DNA of 64,000 nucleotides from Pedococcus cremeus (GTDB lineage: Bacteria > Actinomycetota > Actinomycetes > Actinomycetales > Dermatophilaceae), in the NCBI RefSeq assembly GCF_900111375.1, contig NZ_FOHB01000002.1, positions 1 through 64,000 on the forward strand, in the 5' to 3' direction. Positions 7,601-17,274 of the stretch are shown here, one piece after another. The notes below the pieces were generated by a model. The model was not told the DNA's origin and searched no databases. It saw only the letters and a list, made by a program, of their open reading frames with translations. Made by a program: the position numbers and the translations under genes. Each line of letters starts with the position of its first letter. Position 1 is the first letter of the stretch.

Positions 7601-8611
7601 TCAGGCCCGCGCCACCAACGAGGCCGCCTCTTGGCGAGCGGGGCCGTCGGCCTTGGTCGCCAGGTGCTGCAGGTGGTCCGGGATCGCGCGGCCCCACTTG
7701 GCCATCGCCTGGGCGTAGAGGCGGCCGGCGCGGTAGGACGAACGGACCAGCGGACCGGCCATGACGCCCTTGAAGCCGATCTCCTCGGCCAGGTCGCTCC
7801 AGTGCACGAACTCCTCGGGCTTGACCCACCGGTCGATCGGGTGGTGCAGCTTCGAGGGGCGCAGGTACTGCGTGATCGTGAGGATGTCGCAGCCGGCGTC
7901 GTGCAGGTCGCGCATCGCCTGCTCGATCTCGTGGTCCTCCTCGCCCATGCCCAGGATGAGGTTCGACTTGGTGACCAGCTCGGCCTCGCGGGCCATCGAG
8001 AGCACCTTCAGCGACTTCTCGTACGTGAAGGCGGGCCGGATCTGCTTGAAGATGCGCGGCACGGTCTCGAGGTTGTGGGCGAACACCTCAGGCCGTGCGT
8101 CGAACACCTGCCCCACGAGCTCGGGCTTGGCGCCGAAGTCGGGCGGCAGGATCTCCACGCCGGTGGTCGGGTTCTGCCGGTGGATCTCGCGGATCGTCTC
8201 GGCGTAGAGCCAGGCGGCGCCGTCGGGCTGGTCGTCGCGGGCGACGCCGGTCACCGTCGCGTAGCGCAGGTCCATCTGGGCGATCGACTCGGCGACGCGG
8301 CGGGGCTCGTCGCGGTCGAGCGGCTGCGGCCGGCCGGTGGCGATGTCGCAGAAGTCGCAGCGGCGGGTGCAGACGTCACCACCGATGAGGAAGGTCGCCT
8401 CGCGGTCCTCCCAGCACTCGAAGATGTTGGGGCACCCGGCCTCCTGGCACACGGTGTGCAGGCCCTCACGCTTCACCATCGAGTGCAGCGAGGTGTACTC
8501 CGGCCCCATCTTGGCGGTGGTGCGGATCCACGACGGCTTCTTCTCGATCGGCGTCTCCGCGTTGCGCGCCTCGACACGCAGCAGACGGCGGCCCTCGGGT
8601 GCGACGGTCAC
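7601..8611 (-). CDS. lipA: lipoyl synthase
   Basis: Radical SAM enzyme inserting two sulfur atoms into protein-bound octanoyl groups to make lipoate, needed by 2-oxoacid dehydrogenases and the glycine cleavage system. Of 336 residues, Cys55, Cys60 and Cys66 (C-x4-C-x5-C) form the auxiliary cluster site, and Cys81, Cys85, Cys88 (CTRRCDFC) form the radical SAM cluster. The start GTG at 8611 is chosen because AGGGAG precedes it and the longer frame has no conserved N-terminus. It works with LipB, encoded 1.2 kb away, and its substrates include SucB encoded at 17-19 kb. Order lipB-lipA-DUF4191 is conserved in mycobacteria. Confidence 0.97.
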   Translation of the reverse strand: MTVAPEGRRLLRVEARNAETPIEKKPSWIRTTAKMGPEYTSLHSMVKREGLHTVCQEAGCPNIFECWEDREATFLIGGDVCTRRCDFCDIATGRPQPLDRDEPRRVAESIAQMDLRYATVTGVARDDQPDGAAWLYAETIREIHRQNPTTGVEILPPDFGAKPELVGQVFDARPEVFAHNLETVPRIFKQIRPAFTYEKSLKVLSMAREAELVTKSNLILGMGEEDHEIEQAMRDLHDAGCDILTITQYLRPSKLHHPIDRWVKPEEFVHWSDLAEEIGFKGVMAGPLVRSSYRAGRLYAQAMAKWGRAIPDHLQHLATKADGPARQEAASLVARA

Positions 8612-8811
8612 GAAGACTCCCTTGCGAGCTCGGGTGGTGCCCCACGACCGGTATGCCGCGGCGGCACGAGAGTGCCCGGAGGTCACCGGGCGTCCACTCA
8701 AGGGTACGCCCGCGGCCAGTGCGGTATTCCCTGCGGTCCCGCCTGCGGCATACCGCCGCGGTGCTGGGGAGAGGGGTGGAACACGGCCGTGCCTCGTGGT
8801 GTTGTGGGGGC

Positions 8812-9144
8812 ATGACCGACTCGCTCCGCCTGCAGTTCGGGATGGCCGAGCTGAACTTCGAGCAGCGGAACTACCGCCAGGCCGTGGCGATCCTCGAGGG
8901 CATCATCGAGGAGGCGCCGGGCAACGCGGAGGTGCGCACGCTGCTCGCGCGCTCGTACTTCCACGCCGCCATGCTGCGCAGCGCCGAGGAGCAGGCCCGC
9001 CTGCTGATCGAGCGCTCGCCCGTCGACGCCTACGCGCACATCATCCTCGGGCGCGCCCTGCAGCGGCAGAGCCGGCACGAAGAGGCGCGCGTCTACCTCC
9101 GGGTGGCGGCCGCGCTCACCGGCAACGACGACCTGCTGCCCTGA
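8812..9144 (+). CDS. small tetratricopeptide-repeat protein
   Basis: A 110-residue, all-helical protein made of about three TPR units; visible repeats are [23 protein letters not shown] (residues 16-38), [26 protein letters not shown] (45-70) and a third starting [11 protein letters not shown]. Such small TPR proteins mediate protein contacts; no partner is evident. It lies between lipA and a membrane protein gene and converges with the latter onto a shared hairpin. Its ATG follows a G-rich stretch with no clear Shine-Dalgarno. Confidence 0.8.
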   Translation: MTDSLRLQFGMAELNFEQRNYRQAVAILEGIIEEAPGNAEVRTLLARSYFHAAMLRSAEEQARLLIERSPVDAYAHIILGRALQRQSRHEEARVYLRVAAALTGNDDLLP

Positions 9145-9180
9145 CGGCTGCCTGACCGAGCCTCGGCAGGCGTCCCGTCA
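9142..9180. terminator. bidirectional terminator hairpin
   Basis: Outer arms TGACGG/CCGTCA and an inner stem GCCTG/CAGGC with CCGA/TCGG further in form a compact hairpin between two convergent genes. The outer arms contain the stop codons of both genes. Confidence 0.65.
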
Positions 9181-9801
9181 GCAGGGCTCGGCGGCGGGCT
9201 GGGCCACCGCGGGTGGGCTCGCCGACGTGGCCCGGGGTGCTCGGAACAGGGTGCGGCGGGCCAGGTCGACGGCCGGGCCCACCAGCAGCGCGGTCACGAT
9301 CGTGCCGGGCCCGACGGCCGCGCCGAGCGCCCAGCCGGCCAGCGCGCCACCGACCTGCAGCACCGTGTAGCTCCACCGGAACGCCACCGGGGGGTCGAAG
9401 GCGAGCGCGGCCGCCTCGGCCGGCCCGGCGCCGGTCTCGGTGGCGAGGTAGCCGGCCACGCCGAGCGTGAGCAGCACGAAGGCGGCGGCCAGCTCGGCGA
9501 ACCGCAGCCCGAGGGCGTCGGGCCGCGGCACCAGCGGCAGCAGCCAGCCGACGACCACGCCGACGACGACCGGCTGGACCAGGGTGCCGAGGCCGGGGCG
9601 CGTCCCGCGCGTCCAGGCCAGGGCGATGAGGGCGACCGCGATGGCGACGTTGACCACGGCGAAGGGGAGGCCGGTCGCGATGGTGAGACCGGAGACCAGG
9701 GAGCTGTAGCCGTCGGAGCCGAGGGCCGCTCCCAGCAGCAGGGCGACACCGGCCCCCAGGACGGCACAGGCGATCACGAGCTGCAGGACGCGACGGGTCA
9801 C
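9178..9801 (-). CDS. YczE/YitT-like integral membrane protein
   Basis: A 207-residue hydrophobic protein with about five membrane helices (roughly residues 5-27, 45-65, 72-92, 103-120, 147-175). The GSDGYSSLVSGLTIATGLPF segment after helix 1 resembles the loop of YczE-type membrane proteins (COG2364). Function is unknown; some relatives are linked to antibiotic or transport phenotypes. It lies directly downstream of lipB on the same strand with a 37-base gap, so co-transcription with lipB is possible. Confidence 0.65.
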   Translation of the reverse strand: MTRRVLQLVIACAVLGAGVALLLGAALGSDGYSSLVSGLTIATGLPFAVVNVAIAVALIALAWTRGTRPGLGTLVQPVVVGVVVGWLLPLVPRPDALGLRFAELAAAFVLLTLGVAGYLATETGAGPAEAAALAFDPPVAFRWSYTVLQVGGALAGWALGAAVGPGTIVTALLVGPAVDLARRTLFRAPRATSASPPAVAQPAAEPC

Positions 9802-9838
9802 GCGACGTCCAACCCTGCCGTGGCCGGTGTTCTTCCCG

Positions 9839-10474
9839 TCAGGCGACGGTGAGCACCTCGGCGAGGTGCTTCTCGGCGTAGGGGAGCACGTCCTGCACCG
9901 TCACGCTGCGCCCGGCCTCTCGGCTGATGGAGCTGACCCCGGCGTCCTCGATGCCGCAGGCGATGATGTTGTCGGCCCACGAGAGGTCGGCGTCGCAGTT
10001 GAGCGCGAAGCCGTGCATCGTCACCTGGCGGCTGACGCGAACGCCGATGGCGCCGAGCTTGCGGTCCGGGCCGCGCTCGTCGGCGAGCACCCAGACGCCC
10101 GACCGGCCATCGACCCGGGTGGTCTCGACGTCGAACTCGCGACAGACCCGGATCATGACCTCCTCGAGCCGCCGCACGTGGGCCACGACGTCGATGGGCA
10201 CACCCTGCAGCCGCACGATCGGGTAGCCGACGAGCTGGCCGGGGCCGTGCCAGGTGATCAGGCCGCCGCGGTCGACGTCGACCACCGGGGTGCCGTCGAA
10301 GGGCCGCTGGTGCGGCTCGGTGCGCTTGCCCGCGGTGTAGACCGCCTGGTGCTCGAGGAGCAGCACGGTGTCCTCGGCGCCCTCGACGACCGCCGCGTGG
10401 ACCTCGCGCTGCCGGTCCCAGGCGGCCATGTAGTCGACGAAGTCGGGGGCGAAGCCGAGGTGCTCAAAGCGCAT
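9839..10474 (-). CDS. lipB: lipoyl(octanoyl) transferase
   Basis: Transfers octanoate from acyl carrier protein to the lipoyl-domain lysine, the first step of lipoate synthesis. Of 211 residues, [17 protein letters not shown] (69-85) forms the substrate site and Lys139 (RKLGAIGVR) with Cys173 ([10 protein letters not shown]) are the catalytic pair. The start is the ATG six bases after a TACCCT -10 hexamer; an upstream in-frame extension of 61 residues is rejected. Partner of LipA; targets in this window are SucB and, indirectly, the glycine cleavage pathway that includes GcvT. Confidence 0.97.
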   Translation of the reverse strand: MRFEHLGFAPDFVDYMAAWDRQREVHAAVVEGAEDTVLLLEHQAVYTAGKRTEPHQRPFDGTPVVDVDRGGLITWHGPGQLVGYPIVRLQGVPIDVVAHVRRLEEVMIRVCREFDVETTRVDGRSGVWVLADERGPDRKLGAIGVRVSRQVTMHGFALNCDADLSWADNIIACGIEDAGVSSISREAGRSVTVQDVLPYAEKHLAEVLTVA

Positions 10475-10480
10475 GCCGTC

Positions 10481-10486
10481 AGGGTA
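10481..10486 (-). promoter_or_regulatory. -10 hexamer of leaderless lipB
   Basis: TACCCT on the minus strand, six bases before the lipB ATG. Confidence 0.62.
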
Positions 10487-10563
10487 CGCCCAGCCCCGGC
10501 CCCCCTCCGGGCCGGCCAATCCGCACCGGCGCGGTCGTCGAATGCCGTTCGACACCGCCCCTC

Positions 10564-10569
10564 TAGGGT
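10564..10569 (+). promoter_or_regulatory. candidate -10 of the MMPL transporter gene
   Basis: TAGGGT, about 55 bases upstream of the ATG at 10624. Here a real leader with a GGGGAG ribosome site follows, in contrast to the leaderless genes nearby. Confidence 0.5.
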
Positions 10570-10623
10570 GGTGCCCACGCGGCTGCAGACAACCGGCCGC
10601 GGACGATCGAGCTGGGGAGCCTG

Positions 10624-12822
10624 ATGAGAACGCGGTGGTTCGTCCGTATCGGTGCACTGGTGCTGGTGCTGGTCTGGCTGGGCGTCGGTGGGGTCGGCGG
10701 CCCGCTCGTCGGCAAGCTCTCCGAGGTGCAGAAGAACGACAACGCGTCGTTCCTCCCGGAAACGGCCGAGTCCACTGAGGTGATGGACCAGGTCGCGCGG
10801 TTCAGTGAGAGCCGGTCGATCCCGTTCATCGTCGTCATGGACGCCGGCACGAAGGTGACCCCGGAGCAGCAGCGCGCCGCCGCGGCATACGTCCAGGGTC
10901 TTCCGCAGCTGAAGCTGCCCGCGCTCGGTGAGGGGAAGACGCTCGGTGACTACCTCACCGAGACGCCGAAGGTGGCCATCCCGAGCCAGGACGGGCAGGC
11001 ACTGCTGCTCGTGGTGCCGCTCGACGAGCAGAAGGCCGCCGCGCCGGTCGGGGACACCACCGCCCTCTTCGAGGCCGCCGACCAGCTGCGCGCGGAGGCG
11101 AAGACGTCGCTGGCGCCAGCAGGGCTCAAGACCTACGTCACCGGCCCGGGAGGCATCACCGCCGACCTGGTCACCGCCTTCGGCGGGATCGACGGCATCC
11201 TCCTGCTCGTCGCGCTCGGCGTCGTCTTCGTCATCCTGCTGGTCGTCTACCGCAGCCCCATCCTGCCCATCGCGGTGCTCATCACGGCCATCTTCGGCCT
11301 GGCCCTCGCCGTGCTCGTGGTCTACCCGCTGGCCGACAACGGGGTCATCGGCCTGTCGGGGCAGTCGCAGGGCATCCTGTTCATCCTGGTCGTCGGCGCC
11401 GCGACCGACTACTCACTGCTGCTCGTCTCTCGGTACAAGGAGGAGCTGCACGACCAGGAGAGCACCTGGGAGGCCATGAAGCGGGCCTGGCGCGGCTCCG
11501 TGGAGCCCATCGTGGCGAGTGCCGCCACCGTGGTGCTCGGCCTGCTGTGCCTGCTGCTCTCCGACCTCGCCTCCACGTCCGGCCTCGGCCCCGTCGGCGC
11601 GCTCGGCATCGCCGGCGCCCTGGTGTCGGCGCTCACCTTCCTCCCCGCCGTCCTCCTGCTCTTCGGCCGCCGGATCTTCTGGCCGGCGGTGCCGCGCGTC
11701 GACCACGTGCACTCCGCGGCCAAGATCGGCACGCGCGGCCTGTGGGGCCGCGTCGCCGGCCTCGTGGGCACCCACCCCCGCCGCACGTGGGTGATCACCC
11801 TGGTCGCGCTCCTCGCTGCCGCAGCCTTCGTGCCGACGTTCAAGGCGCAGGGCATCAGCCAGGCCGACACCTTCCTCAACGAGGTCGAGTCCGTCACCGG
11901 GCAGGAGGTGCTCGCCAAGCACTTCCCGGCCGGCGCCGGCAGCCCCGTGCAGGTGGTCGTCCCCGAGGCCAAGGCCCAGCAGGTCGTCGACCTGCTCGCC
12001 AAGGAGAAGGGCGTCAACGATCCGTATGCCGGCGCGGCACCGGGCGCGCCGCCCAAGGTCGTGGACGGCAAGGTCCTCGTGCAGGCCACGCTCACCGCGG
12101 CGGCCGACAGCCCCCAGGCCGACGACGTCGTGCGCCGGCTCCGGACCGACCTCGACCAGGTCGGCACCGACGTGCTGGTCGGTGGGCAGACCGCGATGAA
12201 CCTCGACGTCCGCGACGCCAGCGACCGCGACGTGCGCGTCATCATCCCGACGATCCTGCTGGTCGTCTTCCTCGTGCTCACCGTGCTGCTCAGGTCGCTG
12301 GTCGCACCACTGCTCCTGGTGGCCGCCAACGTCGTCTCCTTCGCCGCGACGCTGGGCATCTCGGCGCTGGTCTTCAACCACGTCTTCGGGTTCCCCGGCG
12401 CCGACCCCTCCACGCCGCTCTACGGCTTCGTGTTCCTGGTCGCCCTGGGCATCGACTACTCGATCTTCCTCATGACCCGGGTGAGGGAGGAGTCGGGGCG
12501 CGTCGGCACGCGGCGCGGCATCCTCGTCGGCCTGGCCGTCACAGGCGGCGTCATCACCAGCGCGGGCATCGTGCTGGCCGCGACCTTCTCCGCGCTCGCG
12601 ATCCTGCCGCTGCTGTTCCTCGCGCAGATCGCGTTCATCGTCGCCTTCGGTGTGCTGCTCGACACCCTGGTCGTGCGGTCGCTGCTGGTGCCGGCGCTGG
12701 CCTACGACATCGGCCCGCGCATCTGGTGGCCGAGCCGGCTGGCCCGCGAGGAGCTCGCGGCCGGGGCCCCGGGGCCACCCCCGGCGCCGGAGGCAGCGGC
12801 CGCCTCTAGGGTCGACGCATGA
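10624..12822 (+). CDS. MMPL/RND family transporter
   Basis: A 732-residue inner-membrane exporter with the two-fold MMPL architecture: helix 1 (about residues 8-28), a periplasmic loop, a six-helix bundle around 190-370, a second loop, and another bundle around 535-715. Each half has the proton-relay signature, [17 protein letters not shown] in the first and [15 protein letters not shown] in the second. Relatives export lipids or drugs; the substrate here is unknown. The start ATG has a GGGGAG site. Its last four bases overlap the start of the next gene (ATGA), but that gene also has its own -10, so coupling is partial. Confidence 0.92.
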   Translation: MRTRWFVRIGALVLVLVWLGVGGVGGPLVGKLSEVQKNDNASFLPETAESTEVMDQVARFSESRSIPFIVVMDAGTKVTPEQQRAAAAYVQGLPQLKLPALGEGKTLGDYLTETPKVAIPSQDGQALLLVVPLDEQKAAAPVGDTTALFEAADQLRAEAKTSLAPAGLKTYVTGPGGITADLVTAFGGIDGILLLVALGVVFVILLVVYRSPILPIAVLITAIFGLALAVLVVYPLADNGVIGLSGQSQGILFILVVGAATDYSLLLVSRYKEELHDQESTWEAMKRAWRGSVEPIVASAATVVLGLLCLLLSDLASTSGLGPVGALGIAGALVSALTFLPAVLLLFGRRIFWPAVPRVDHVHSAAKIGTRGLWGRVAGLVGTHPRRTWVITLVALLAAAAFVPTFKAQGISQADTFLNEVESVTGQEVLAKHFPAGAGSPVQVVVPEAKAQQVVDLLAKEKGVNDPYAGAAPGAPPKVVDGKVLVQATLTAAADSPQADDVVRRLRTDLDQVGTDVLVGGQTAMNLDVRDASDRDVRVIIPTILLVVFLVLTVLLRSLVAPLLLVAANVVSFAATLGISALVFNHVFGFPGADPSTPLYGFVFLVALGIDYSIFLMTRVREESGRVGTRRGILVGLAVTGGVITSAGIVLAATFSALAILPLLFLAQIAFIVAFGVLLDTLVVRSLLVPALAYDIGPRIWWPSRLAREELAAGAPGPPPAPEAAAASRVDA
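12807..12812 (+). promoter_or_regulatory. internal -10 hexamer for the Gfo/Idh/MocA gene
   Basis: TAGGGT inside the last codons of the MMPL gene, six bases before the next ATG. Confidence 0.55.
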
Positions 12823-13856
12823 CGACACGGGTTGGACTGGCGGGCTACGGCATGGCAGGGCGCACGATCCACGCGCCCCTGCTCAAGGAGGCCGGCCTCG
12901 AGGTCGTCGCGGTGTCGACGTCCAACCCGGAGCGGCAGGCGGCCGTCGAGCAGGATCACCCGGGCGCCACGGTGGTCTCCGACCTCGACGGCCTGCTCGC
13001 GGTGGAGGGACTCGACCTCGTCGTGCTGGCCACGCCGAGCGGCGACCACGCGGCTCACGCGCTGACGGTCATCGAGGCCGGGCTGCCCGTCGTCGTCGAC
13101 AAGCCGCTGGCGGTCGACTCCGACTCTGCGCTCGAGGTCGTCGACGCCGCCGAGCAGGCGGGGGTGCCGCTCACGGTGTTCCAGAACCGTCGCTACGACG
13201 CCGAGCACGCCACGCTCGCCGAGGTGGTGCGGTCGGGGACGATCGGTGAGGTCTACCGCGCCGAGCTGCGCTGGGAGCGCTGGCGTCCCGTGCCGAAGGA
13301 ACGCTGGCGCGAGCAGGCCGACCCGGCCGAGGGCGGCGGCATCCTGCTCGACCTGCACTCCCACCTCGTCGACGCCGCCGTGCAGCTCTTCGGCGAGGTC
13401 GAGACTGTCTACGCCGAGGTGCACGCCCGCACCACCCACGCGGAGGACGACGCCTTCCTCGCGTGCCGGCACACCTCGGGGGTGGTCAGCCACCTCGGGG
13501 CGACCTCGGTCTCCGCGGCTCCCGGGCCGCGCGTCCGGGTGCTCGGCAGCCGAGGAGCGTTCCTGCTCAACCAGTTCGAGGCCGAGCCCAACATCTTCTC
13601 CGACCTGCGCGACGACGACGGCTGCGCCGGCTGGGTCTACCGCGGCGACGAGCGCCAGCCGGTGGTCCGCCAGCAGTCGCACCAGGCGGACTTCTACCGG
13701 GCGGTGGCACAGGCGCTCACGAGCGAGGACCCGGTCGGCAACATGCCGGTCGACCCCCGCGACGCGGTGCACACCGCCGCCGTCATCGACGCCGCCCGGG
13801 TCAGCGCCGAGGGTCGCCGGGTGGTCGACGTCATCACGCCGGGGGAGCGGATCTAG
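12819..13856 (+). CDS. Gfo/Idh/MocA family oxidoreductase
   Basis: A 345-residue NAD(P)-dependent dehydrogenase, probably acting on a sugar or polyol. The N-terminal Rossmann domain has G-L-A-G-Y-G-M-A-G (7-15) and the catalytic-lysine motif VDKPLAVD (93-100, Lys95); the C-terminal alpha/beta substrate domain includes GGGILLDLHSHLVD with the likely catalytic histidines. It resembles uncharacterised YdgJ/YvaA-like members. Its ATG overlaps the MMPL stop (ATGA). Confidence 0.9.
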   Translation: MTTRVGLAGYGMAGRTIHAPLLKEAGLEVVAVSTSNPERQAAVEQDHPGATVVSDLDGLLAVEGLDLVVLATPSGDHAAHALTVIEAGLPVVVDKPLAVDSDSALEVVDAAEQAGVPLTVFQNRRYDAEHATLAEVVRSGTIGEVYRAELRWERWRPVPKERWREQADPAEGGGILLDLHSHLVDAAVQLFGEVETVYAEVHARTTHAEDDAFLACRHTSGVVSHLGATSVSAAPGPRVRVLGSRGAFLLNQFEAEPNIFSDLRDDDGCAGWVYRGDERQPVVRQQSHQADFYRAVAQALTSEDPVGNMPVDPRDAVHTAAVIDAARVSAEGRRVVDVITPGERI

Positions 13857-13923
13857 CAGCGCCGCCCGCGGGGTTGGTGCGTCGGAGTCGGCATGCCAGA
13901 GCGGGCGGGTGACCGTTGGCGCG

Positions 13924-14649
13924 TCAGATCCGGCGGGGCTCGAGCCGCTCCTCGACGGCGGTGTCGCCGTCGCGGGTGACGACGTAGGCGCCCTTGCCGT
14001 CCTGCTCGGTGACCGCCTCCACCAGCTCGGTGCCGTGGTAGACGAGGCCGACCCCGTCATCGGTGCAGTGGGTCGTGGGCAGCGTGCCGTCGGCGACCAG
14101 CCGGTGCACCAGCGGGCGACGACGCTCCTCGCTGTCGTAGTGCACGCCGTTGCCGTAGGGCAGCAGCGCCAGCCCGTTGGTGACCGCGCGCAGCTCGGGC
14201 CCGAAGGAGTCGGTCGTGCCACCCAGGAACCAGCAGATGGAGCCGGCCGACACCCCGGCCAGCACCACTCCGGCCTCCCACACCCGCCGGAACACCGGCC
14301 GCAGGTCGTGCACGTCCCAGACCGCGAGCAGGTTCGCCACCGAGCCGCCGTTGACCCAGACGACGTCCTGGTCGAGCAGATGGCCCTCGATGTCGTCCAG
14401 GTTCGGCATCGGGAACAGGTTGAGGTTGGTCAGCGACCAACCGGCGTGGCGCGCCGCCTCCTGCATGTGGTCGTTGAAGTACCGCTGGTCGCCCGAGGCC
14501 GTGCCGAGGTGGGTCACGCGCGGGGTCGACCGACCCGTGCCGGAGAGCTCCACCGCGTGGTGCAGGAGGGCGTTGAACTCGAGCTGGATGCGCTCGCCGT
14601 AGCGGTAGCCACCGGACGTCGCGAGGATGGTCGGCTGTGATGCGGGCAT
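13924..14649 (-). CDS. peptidase S51 (PepE/cyanophycinase-like)
   Basis: A 241-residue class-I-glutamine-amidotransferase-fold serine peptidase. The nucleophile elbow is GVSAGS with Ser134, preceded by the WVNGGSVANLL segment (98-108), both typical of dipeptidase E relatives; His and acidic partners are harder to place by eye. PepE cleaves Asp-X dipeptides and cyanophycinase cleaves beta-Asp-Arg; no cyanophycin synthetase is visible here, so general peptide turnover is likelier. The start ATG is the one seven bases after a -10 hexamer; a 109-residue upstream extension has no conserved content. Confidence 0.85.
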   Translation of the reverse strand: MPASQPTILATSGGYRYGERIQLEFNALLHHAVELSGTGRSTPRVTHLGTASGDQRYFNDHMQEAARHAGWSLTNLNLFPMPNLDDIEGHLLDQDVVWVNGGSVANLLAVWDVHDLRPVFRRVWEAGVVLAGVSAGSICWFLGGTTDSFGPELRAVTNGLALLPYGNGVHYDSEERRRPLVHRLVADGTLPTTHCTDDGVGLVYHGTELVEAVTEQDGKGAYVVTRDGDTAVEERLEPRRI

Positions 14650-14656
14650 GCGCCCG

Positions 14657-14662
14657 AGCGTA
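14657..14662 (-). promoter_or_regulatory. -10 hexamer of leaderless S51 peptidase gene
   Basis: TACGCT on the minus strand, seven bases before the ATG at 14649. Confidence 0.55.
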
Positions 14663-14751
14663 GGACCCGAGGTGGGAGCCCCGGACCGGGCCACCGGCGC
14701 CCCTGTGGAGAACTCGGCGGCGCAGGCCGCGGTTCTCGGCAGGGTTGGCCC

Positions 14752-16350
14752 ATGGAGGCCACACCCATGACGAACCGGGTGCCCGCGGTGCCCGGCTACG
14801 ACCTGCACGAACGGCTGGGCGCCGGGGCCAGCAGCGTCGTGTGGCGCGCGACGCGTCGCACCGACGGGGCCGAGGTCGCGGTGAAGCTGGTGACCACCTG
14901 GGGCGAGGGCGACTGCGCGGTGCGCGAGGTCGAGGTGCTGCGCAGCCTCCCAGCTGAGGGCCTGGTGCGGGTGCACGAGGCCTTCTCGCTGCCCGACGAC
15001 CCCAGCCGGGTGGCCGTGGTGCTCGACCTCGTGTCAGGCGGCTCGCTCGGGGCCCTGCTCGCGGCGCGCGGGCACCTGACCGCAGGGGAGGCGGTGACGC
15101 TCGTGACGCCGGTCGCCCGGACCCTGGGGACGCTGCACGCCGCCGGTGTGGTGCACGCCGACGTCTCACCGGGCAACGTCCTCCTCGAGCGCAGTGGCAG
15201 GCCCCTGCTCGCCGACCTCGGCGTGGCGCGGCTCGTGGGGGAGGCGCCCGGCGAGGTGGTCGGCACGCCGGGCTTCACCGCTCCCGAGGTCGAGGCGGGG
15301 GAGCAACCCACCTCGGCCTCCGACGTGTATGCCGTGGGCGCCGTGGCGTGGGCGTGCGTCACCGGGGGGCCGCCGGCGCCCCTCGGGATCCGGCGACCTC
15401 TGGCGGAGCTCGTGCCGGCGCTGCCGTCGGCCTGGGCCGAGGTCGTGACGCAGTGCCTGTCGTCGCAGCCGTCCGAGCGCCCCTCCGCCGCGGAGGTGGC
15501 CCTGCGGCTGTTCGACGCGGCACCGTGCGAACCACTGCGGCTGGTGGTCGGCGACGACGAGGTCTCGCTGATCACCCACCGGCTGAGGTCCGCTGCCCCG
15601 ACCGTGCACGAGGTCGCCGGCGAACCCGTGCGGTCACCGGAGCGGTGGGTCGCTCGGCTCCGCTGGCGCAGCCGGCCGGCCGGTCGCCGTGGGCAGCCGT
15701 CTCGGGTGCGGCTGGCGCCCCTGGGGGCAGCCGGCGGCCTCCTCCTGGTGGCGGCCCTCGTGCTCGCCGGCCGGGCTGCGGGATGGCGCGAACGGGCGCA
15801 GGCGGCCGAGCCGGTGAGCCGCCCCGCCGCGACCCGGTCGGTGCCGCCCACGCCGCCCGCCGCCATGTCGCCCACCGCGACGGTGGCGCCCGCCACGCCG
15901 CCCACCGCCGCACAGGACCGGCAGTCGCCACGCAGCCGTCCGGCAGACCTGGTCCAGGCCCTCGCCGATGTGCGGTCCGAGGTGCTCGTCTCGGGGGACG
16001 ACCGCGGCCTGGCCCGGCTCGACGTGCCGGACTCGGCGGCCTGGCGCGCCGACGCGGCCCTGCTGCGCGAGCTCCGGTCTCGCGGGGAACGCTACGAGGA
16101 CCTGCGCTTCCGCGTCAGGTCCGCCGACCTGCTCTCGTCGGCCGGTGAGCGGGCGGCCCTGCGGTGCCGGGTCGACACCTCCGCGCACGACGTGGTGGGC
16201 AGGGACGGTGCCACGAGAGCCACGAGAGCCGCGAGAGCCGCGAGAGCCACGAGAGCCACGAGCAGGCCGGCGGAGCGGGGGGCGCCGCTGGTCCTGAACC
16301 TGCGCTGGTCCGACGGCCGGTGGCGCATCGAAAGCATCGCGACGGCCTGA
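14752..16350 (+). CDS. membrane-anchored serine/threonine protein kinase, atypical
   Basis: A 532-residue receptor-type kinase: kinase domain (about 14-265), basic juxtamembrane linker, one transmembrane helix (about 326-345), and an extracytoplasmic Pro/Thr/Ala-rich then alpha/beta tail. The glycine loop (LGAGASSVV) and ATP lysine (VAVK, Lys45) are intact. The catalytic loop reads HADVSPGN: Asp137 and Asn142 remain, but the HRD arginine is Ala136 and the usual catalytic-loop lysine is Ser139. The DFG motif is DLG. It may be a weak or differently regulated kinase. A 9-bp tandem repeat encodes ATR/AAR units near the C-terminus. The ATG at 14767 (MTNRV) is an alternative start; CAGGGT lies six bases before 14752. 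Confidence 0.85.
   Translation: MEATPMTNRVPAVPGYDLHERLGAGASSVVWRATRRTDGAEVAVKLVTTWGEGDCAVREVEVLRSLPAEGLVRVHEAFSLPDDPSRVAVVLDLVSGGSLGALLAARGHLTAGEAVTLVTPVARTLGTLHAAGVVHADVSPGNVLLERSGRPLLADLGVARLVGEAPGEVVGTPGFTAPEVEAGEQPTSASDVYAVGAVAWACVTGGPPAPLGIRRPLAELVPALPSAWAEVVTQCLSSQPSERPSAAEVALRLFDAAPCEPLRLVVGDDEVSLITHRLRSAAPTVHEVAGEPVRSPERWVARLRWRSRPAGRRGQPSRVRLAPLGAAGGLLLVAALVLAGRAAGWRERAQAAEPVSRPAATRSVPPTPPAAMSPTATVAPATPPTAAQDRQSPRSRPADLVQALADVRSEVLVSGDDRGLARLDVPDSAAWRADAALLRELRSRGERYEDLRFRVRSADLLSSAGERAALRCRVDTSAHDVVGRDGATRATRAARAARATRATSRPAERGAPLVLNLRWSDGRWRIESIATA
16210..16263 (+). repeat. 9-bp tandem repeat, six copies, inside the kinase gene
   Basis: Units GCC(A/G)CGAGA repeat six times, in frame, encoding alternating Ala-Thr-Arg and Ala-Ala-Arg triplets in the extracytoplasmic tail. 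The in-frame unit length allows copy-number change without disrupting the protein. Confidence 0.9.
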
Positions 16351-16359
16351 GCCGGGCGG

Positions 16360-17262
16360 TCACGCGTGGGCGAGCAGCCAGGAGATGGCCTTCGGCAGGG
16401 TGTCCTGCTCGTACTCGAAGCCACACTCGAGCAGCCGGGTGGGCACGACCCGCTGGCTGCCGAGGATGTCGTTGGCGAACTCGCCGAGGTAGAGCCGCAG
16501 TCCCATGCCGGGGGCCGGCAGCAGGGAGGGACGGTGCAGCTGCCGGGCGAGCTCGGCGGCGATGTCCTTCTGGCGAGCGGGTGCCGGGCCCACCACGTTG
16601 ACCGGTCCCGAGACCTCGGGCCGGTCGACCAGGAAGGCCAGCGCCCGCACGGTGTCGTGCAGGGTGATCCACGGCCAGAACTGGCGCCCCGAGCCGAGGG
16701 GGCCGGCGAGGCCGAGCTGGGCCAGCCGCAGGAGCGGCCCCATGGCGCCGGCGCCCGGCGCCAGCACGATGCCGGTGCGCGGGTGCACCACCGACAGGCC
16801 CGCCGCCCGGGCCGGCTCCGCCGCGGCCTCCCAGGCCCGGACCACCTCGGCCAGGAAGCCGTGGCCGCTCTGCGAGTCCTCGGTGAGCACCTCGTCGCCG
16901 CGGTCGCTGCCGTAGATGCCGACCGCCGACTGGCTCACCAGCCGGATCGGGTGGTCGGCCTCGGCGAGGGCCGTGGCCAGGGTGTGGGTGCCGTCGACGC
17001 GCGAGGCGAAGATCTCCTGCTTCCGGCTGGGCGTCCAGCGCTCCTCGCCGACGTTGGCGCCCGCCAGGTGCACCACCGCGTCCACGCCCGAGAGGGCCGC
17101 CGCCTCCAGCTGCCGGTTGCTCGGGTCCCAGGAGATCTCGGCGGAGGTACGGGCCGGGCGGCGCACGACGTGCACCACCTCGTCGCCGCGGGCGCTCAGG
17201 AACGCCGACAGCGCGCTGCCGATCATTCCGGAGGCCCCGGTGATGGCAACGCGCTGCGGCAT
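16360..17262 (-). CDS. TIGR01777 family NAD(P)-binding epimerase-like protein
   Basis: A 300-residue short-chain dehydrogenase-like protein of the YfcH/SulA type. It has the nucleotide-binding GASGMIGSAL (9-18), the AVVHLAGANVGEERW segment, and the C-terminal DUF1731-like part with GEFANDILGSQRVVP. The function of this family is not established. It lies 12 bases downstream of sucB with an AGGAG ribosome site, the same order as mycobacterial Rv2216 after dlaT, so it is likely expressed with the 2-oxoacid dehydrogenase genes. Confidence 0.92.
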   Translation of the reverse strand: MPQRVAITGASGMIGSALSAFLSARGDEVVHVVRRPARTSAEISWDPSNRQLEAAALSGVDAVVHLAGANVGEERWTPSRKQEIFASRVDGTHTLATALAEADHPIRLVSQSAVGIYGSDRGDEVLTEDSQSGHGFLAEVVRAWEAAAEPARAAGLSVVHPRTGIVLAPGAGAMGPLLRLAQLGLAGPLGSGRQFWPWITLHDTVRALAFLVDRPEVSGPVNVVGPAPARQKDIAAELARQLHRPSLLPAPGMGLRLYLGEFANDILGSQRVVPTRLLECGFEYEQDTLPKAISWLLAHA

Positions 17263-17274
17263 GGCGGCTCCTGA

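Noticed and set aside
9178-9801. Calling the membrane protein an EamA or chloramphenicol-type transporter
   Set aside because: Only about five helices and a YczE-like first loop; no EamA duplication visible.
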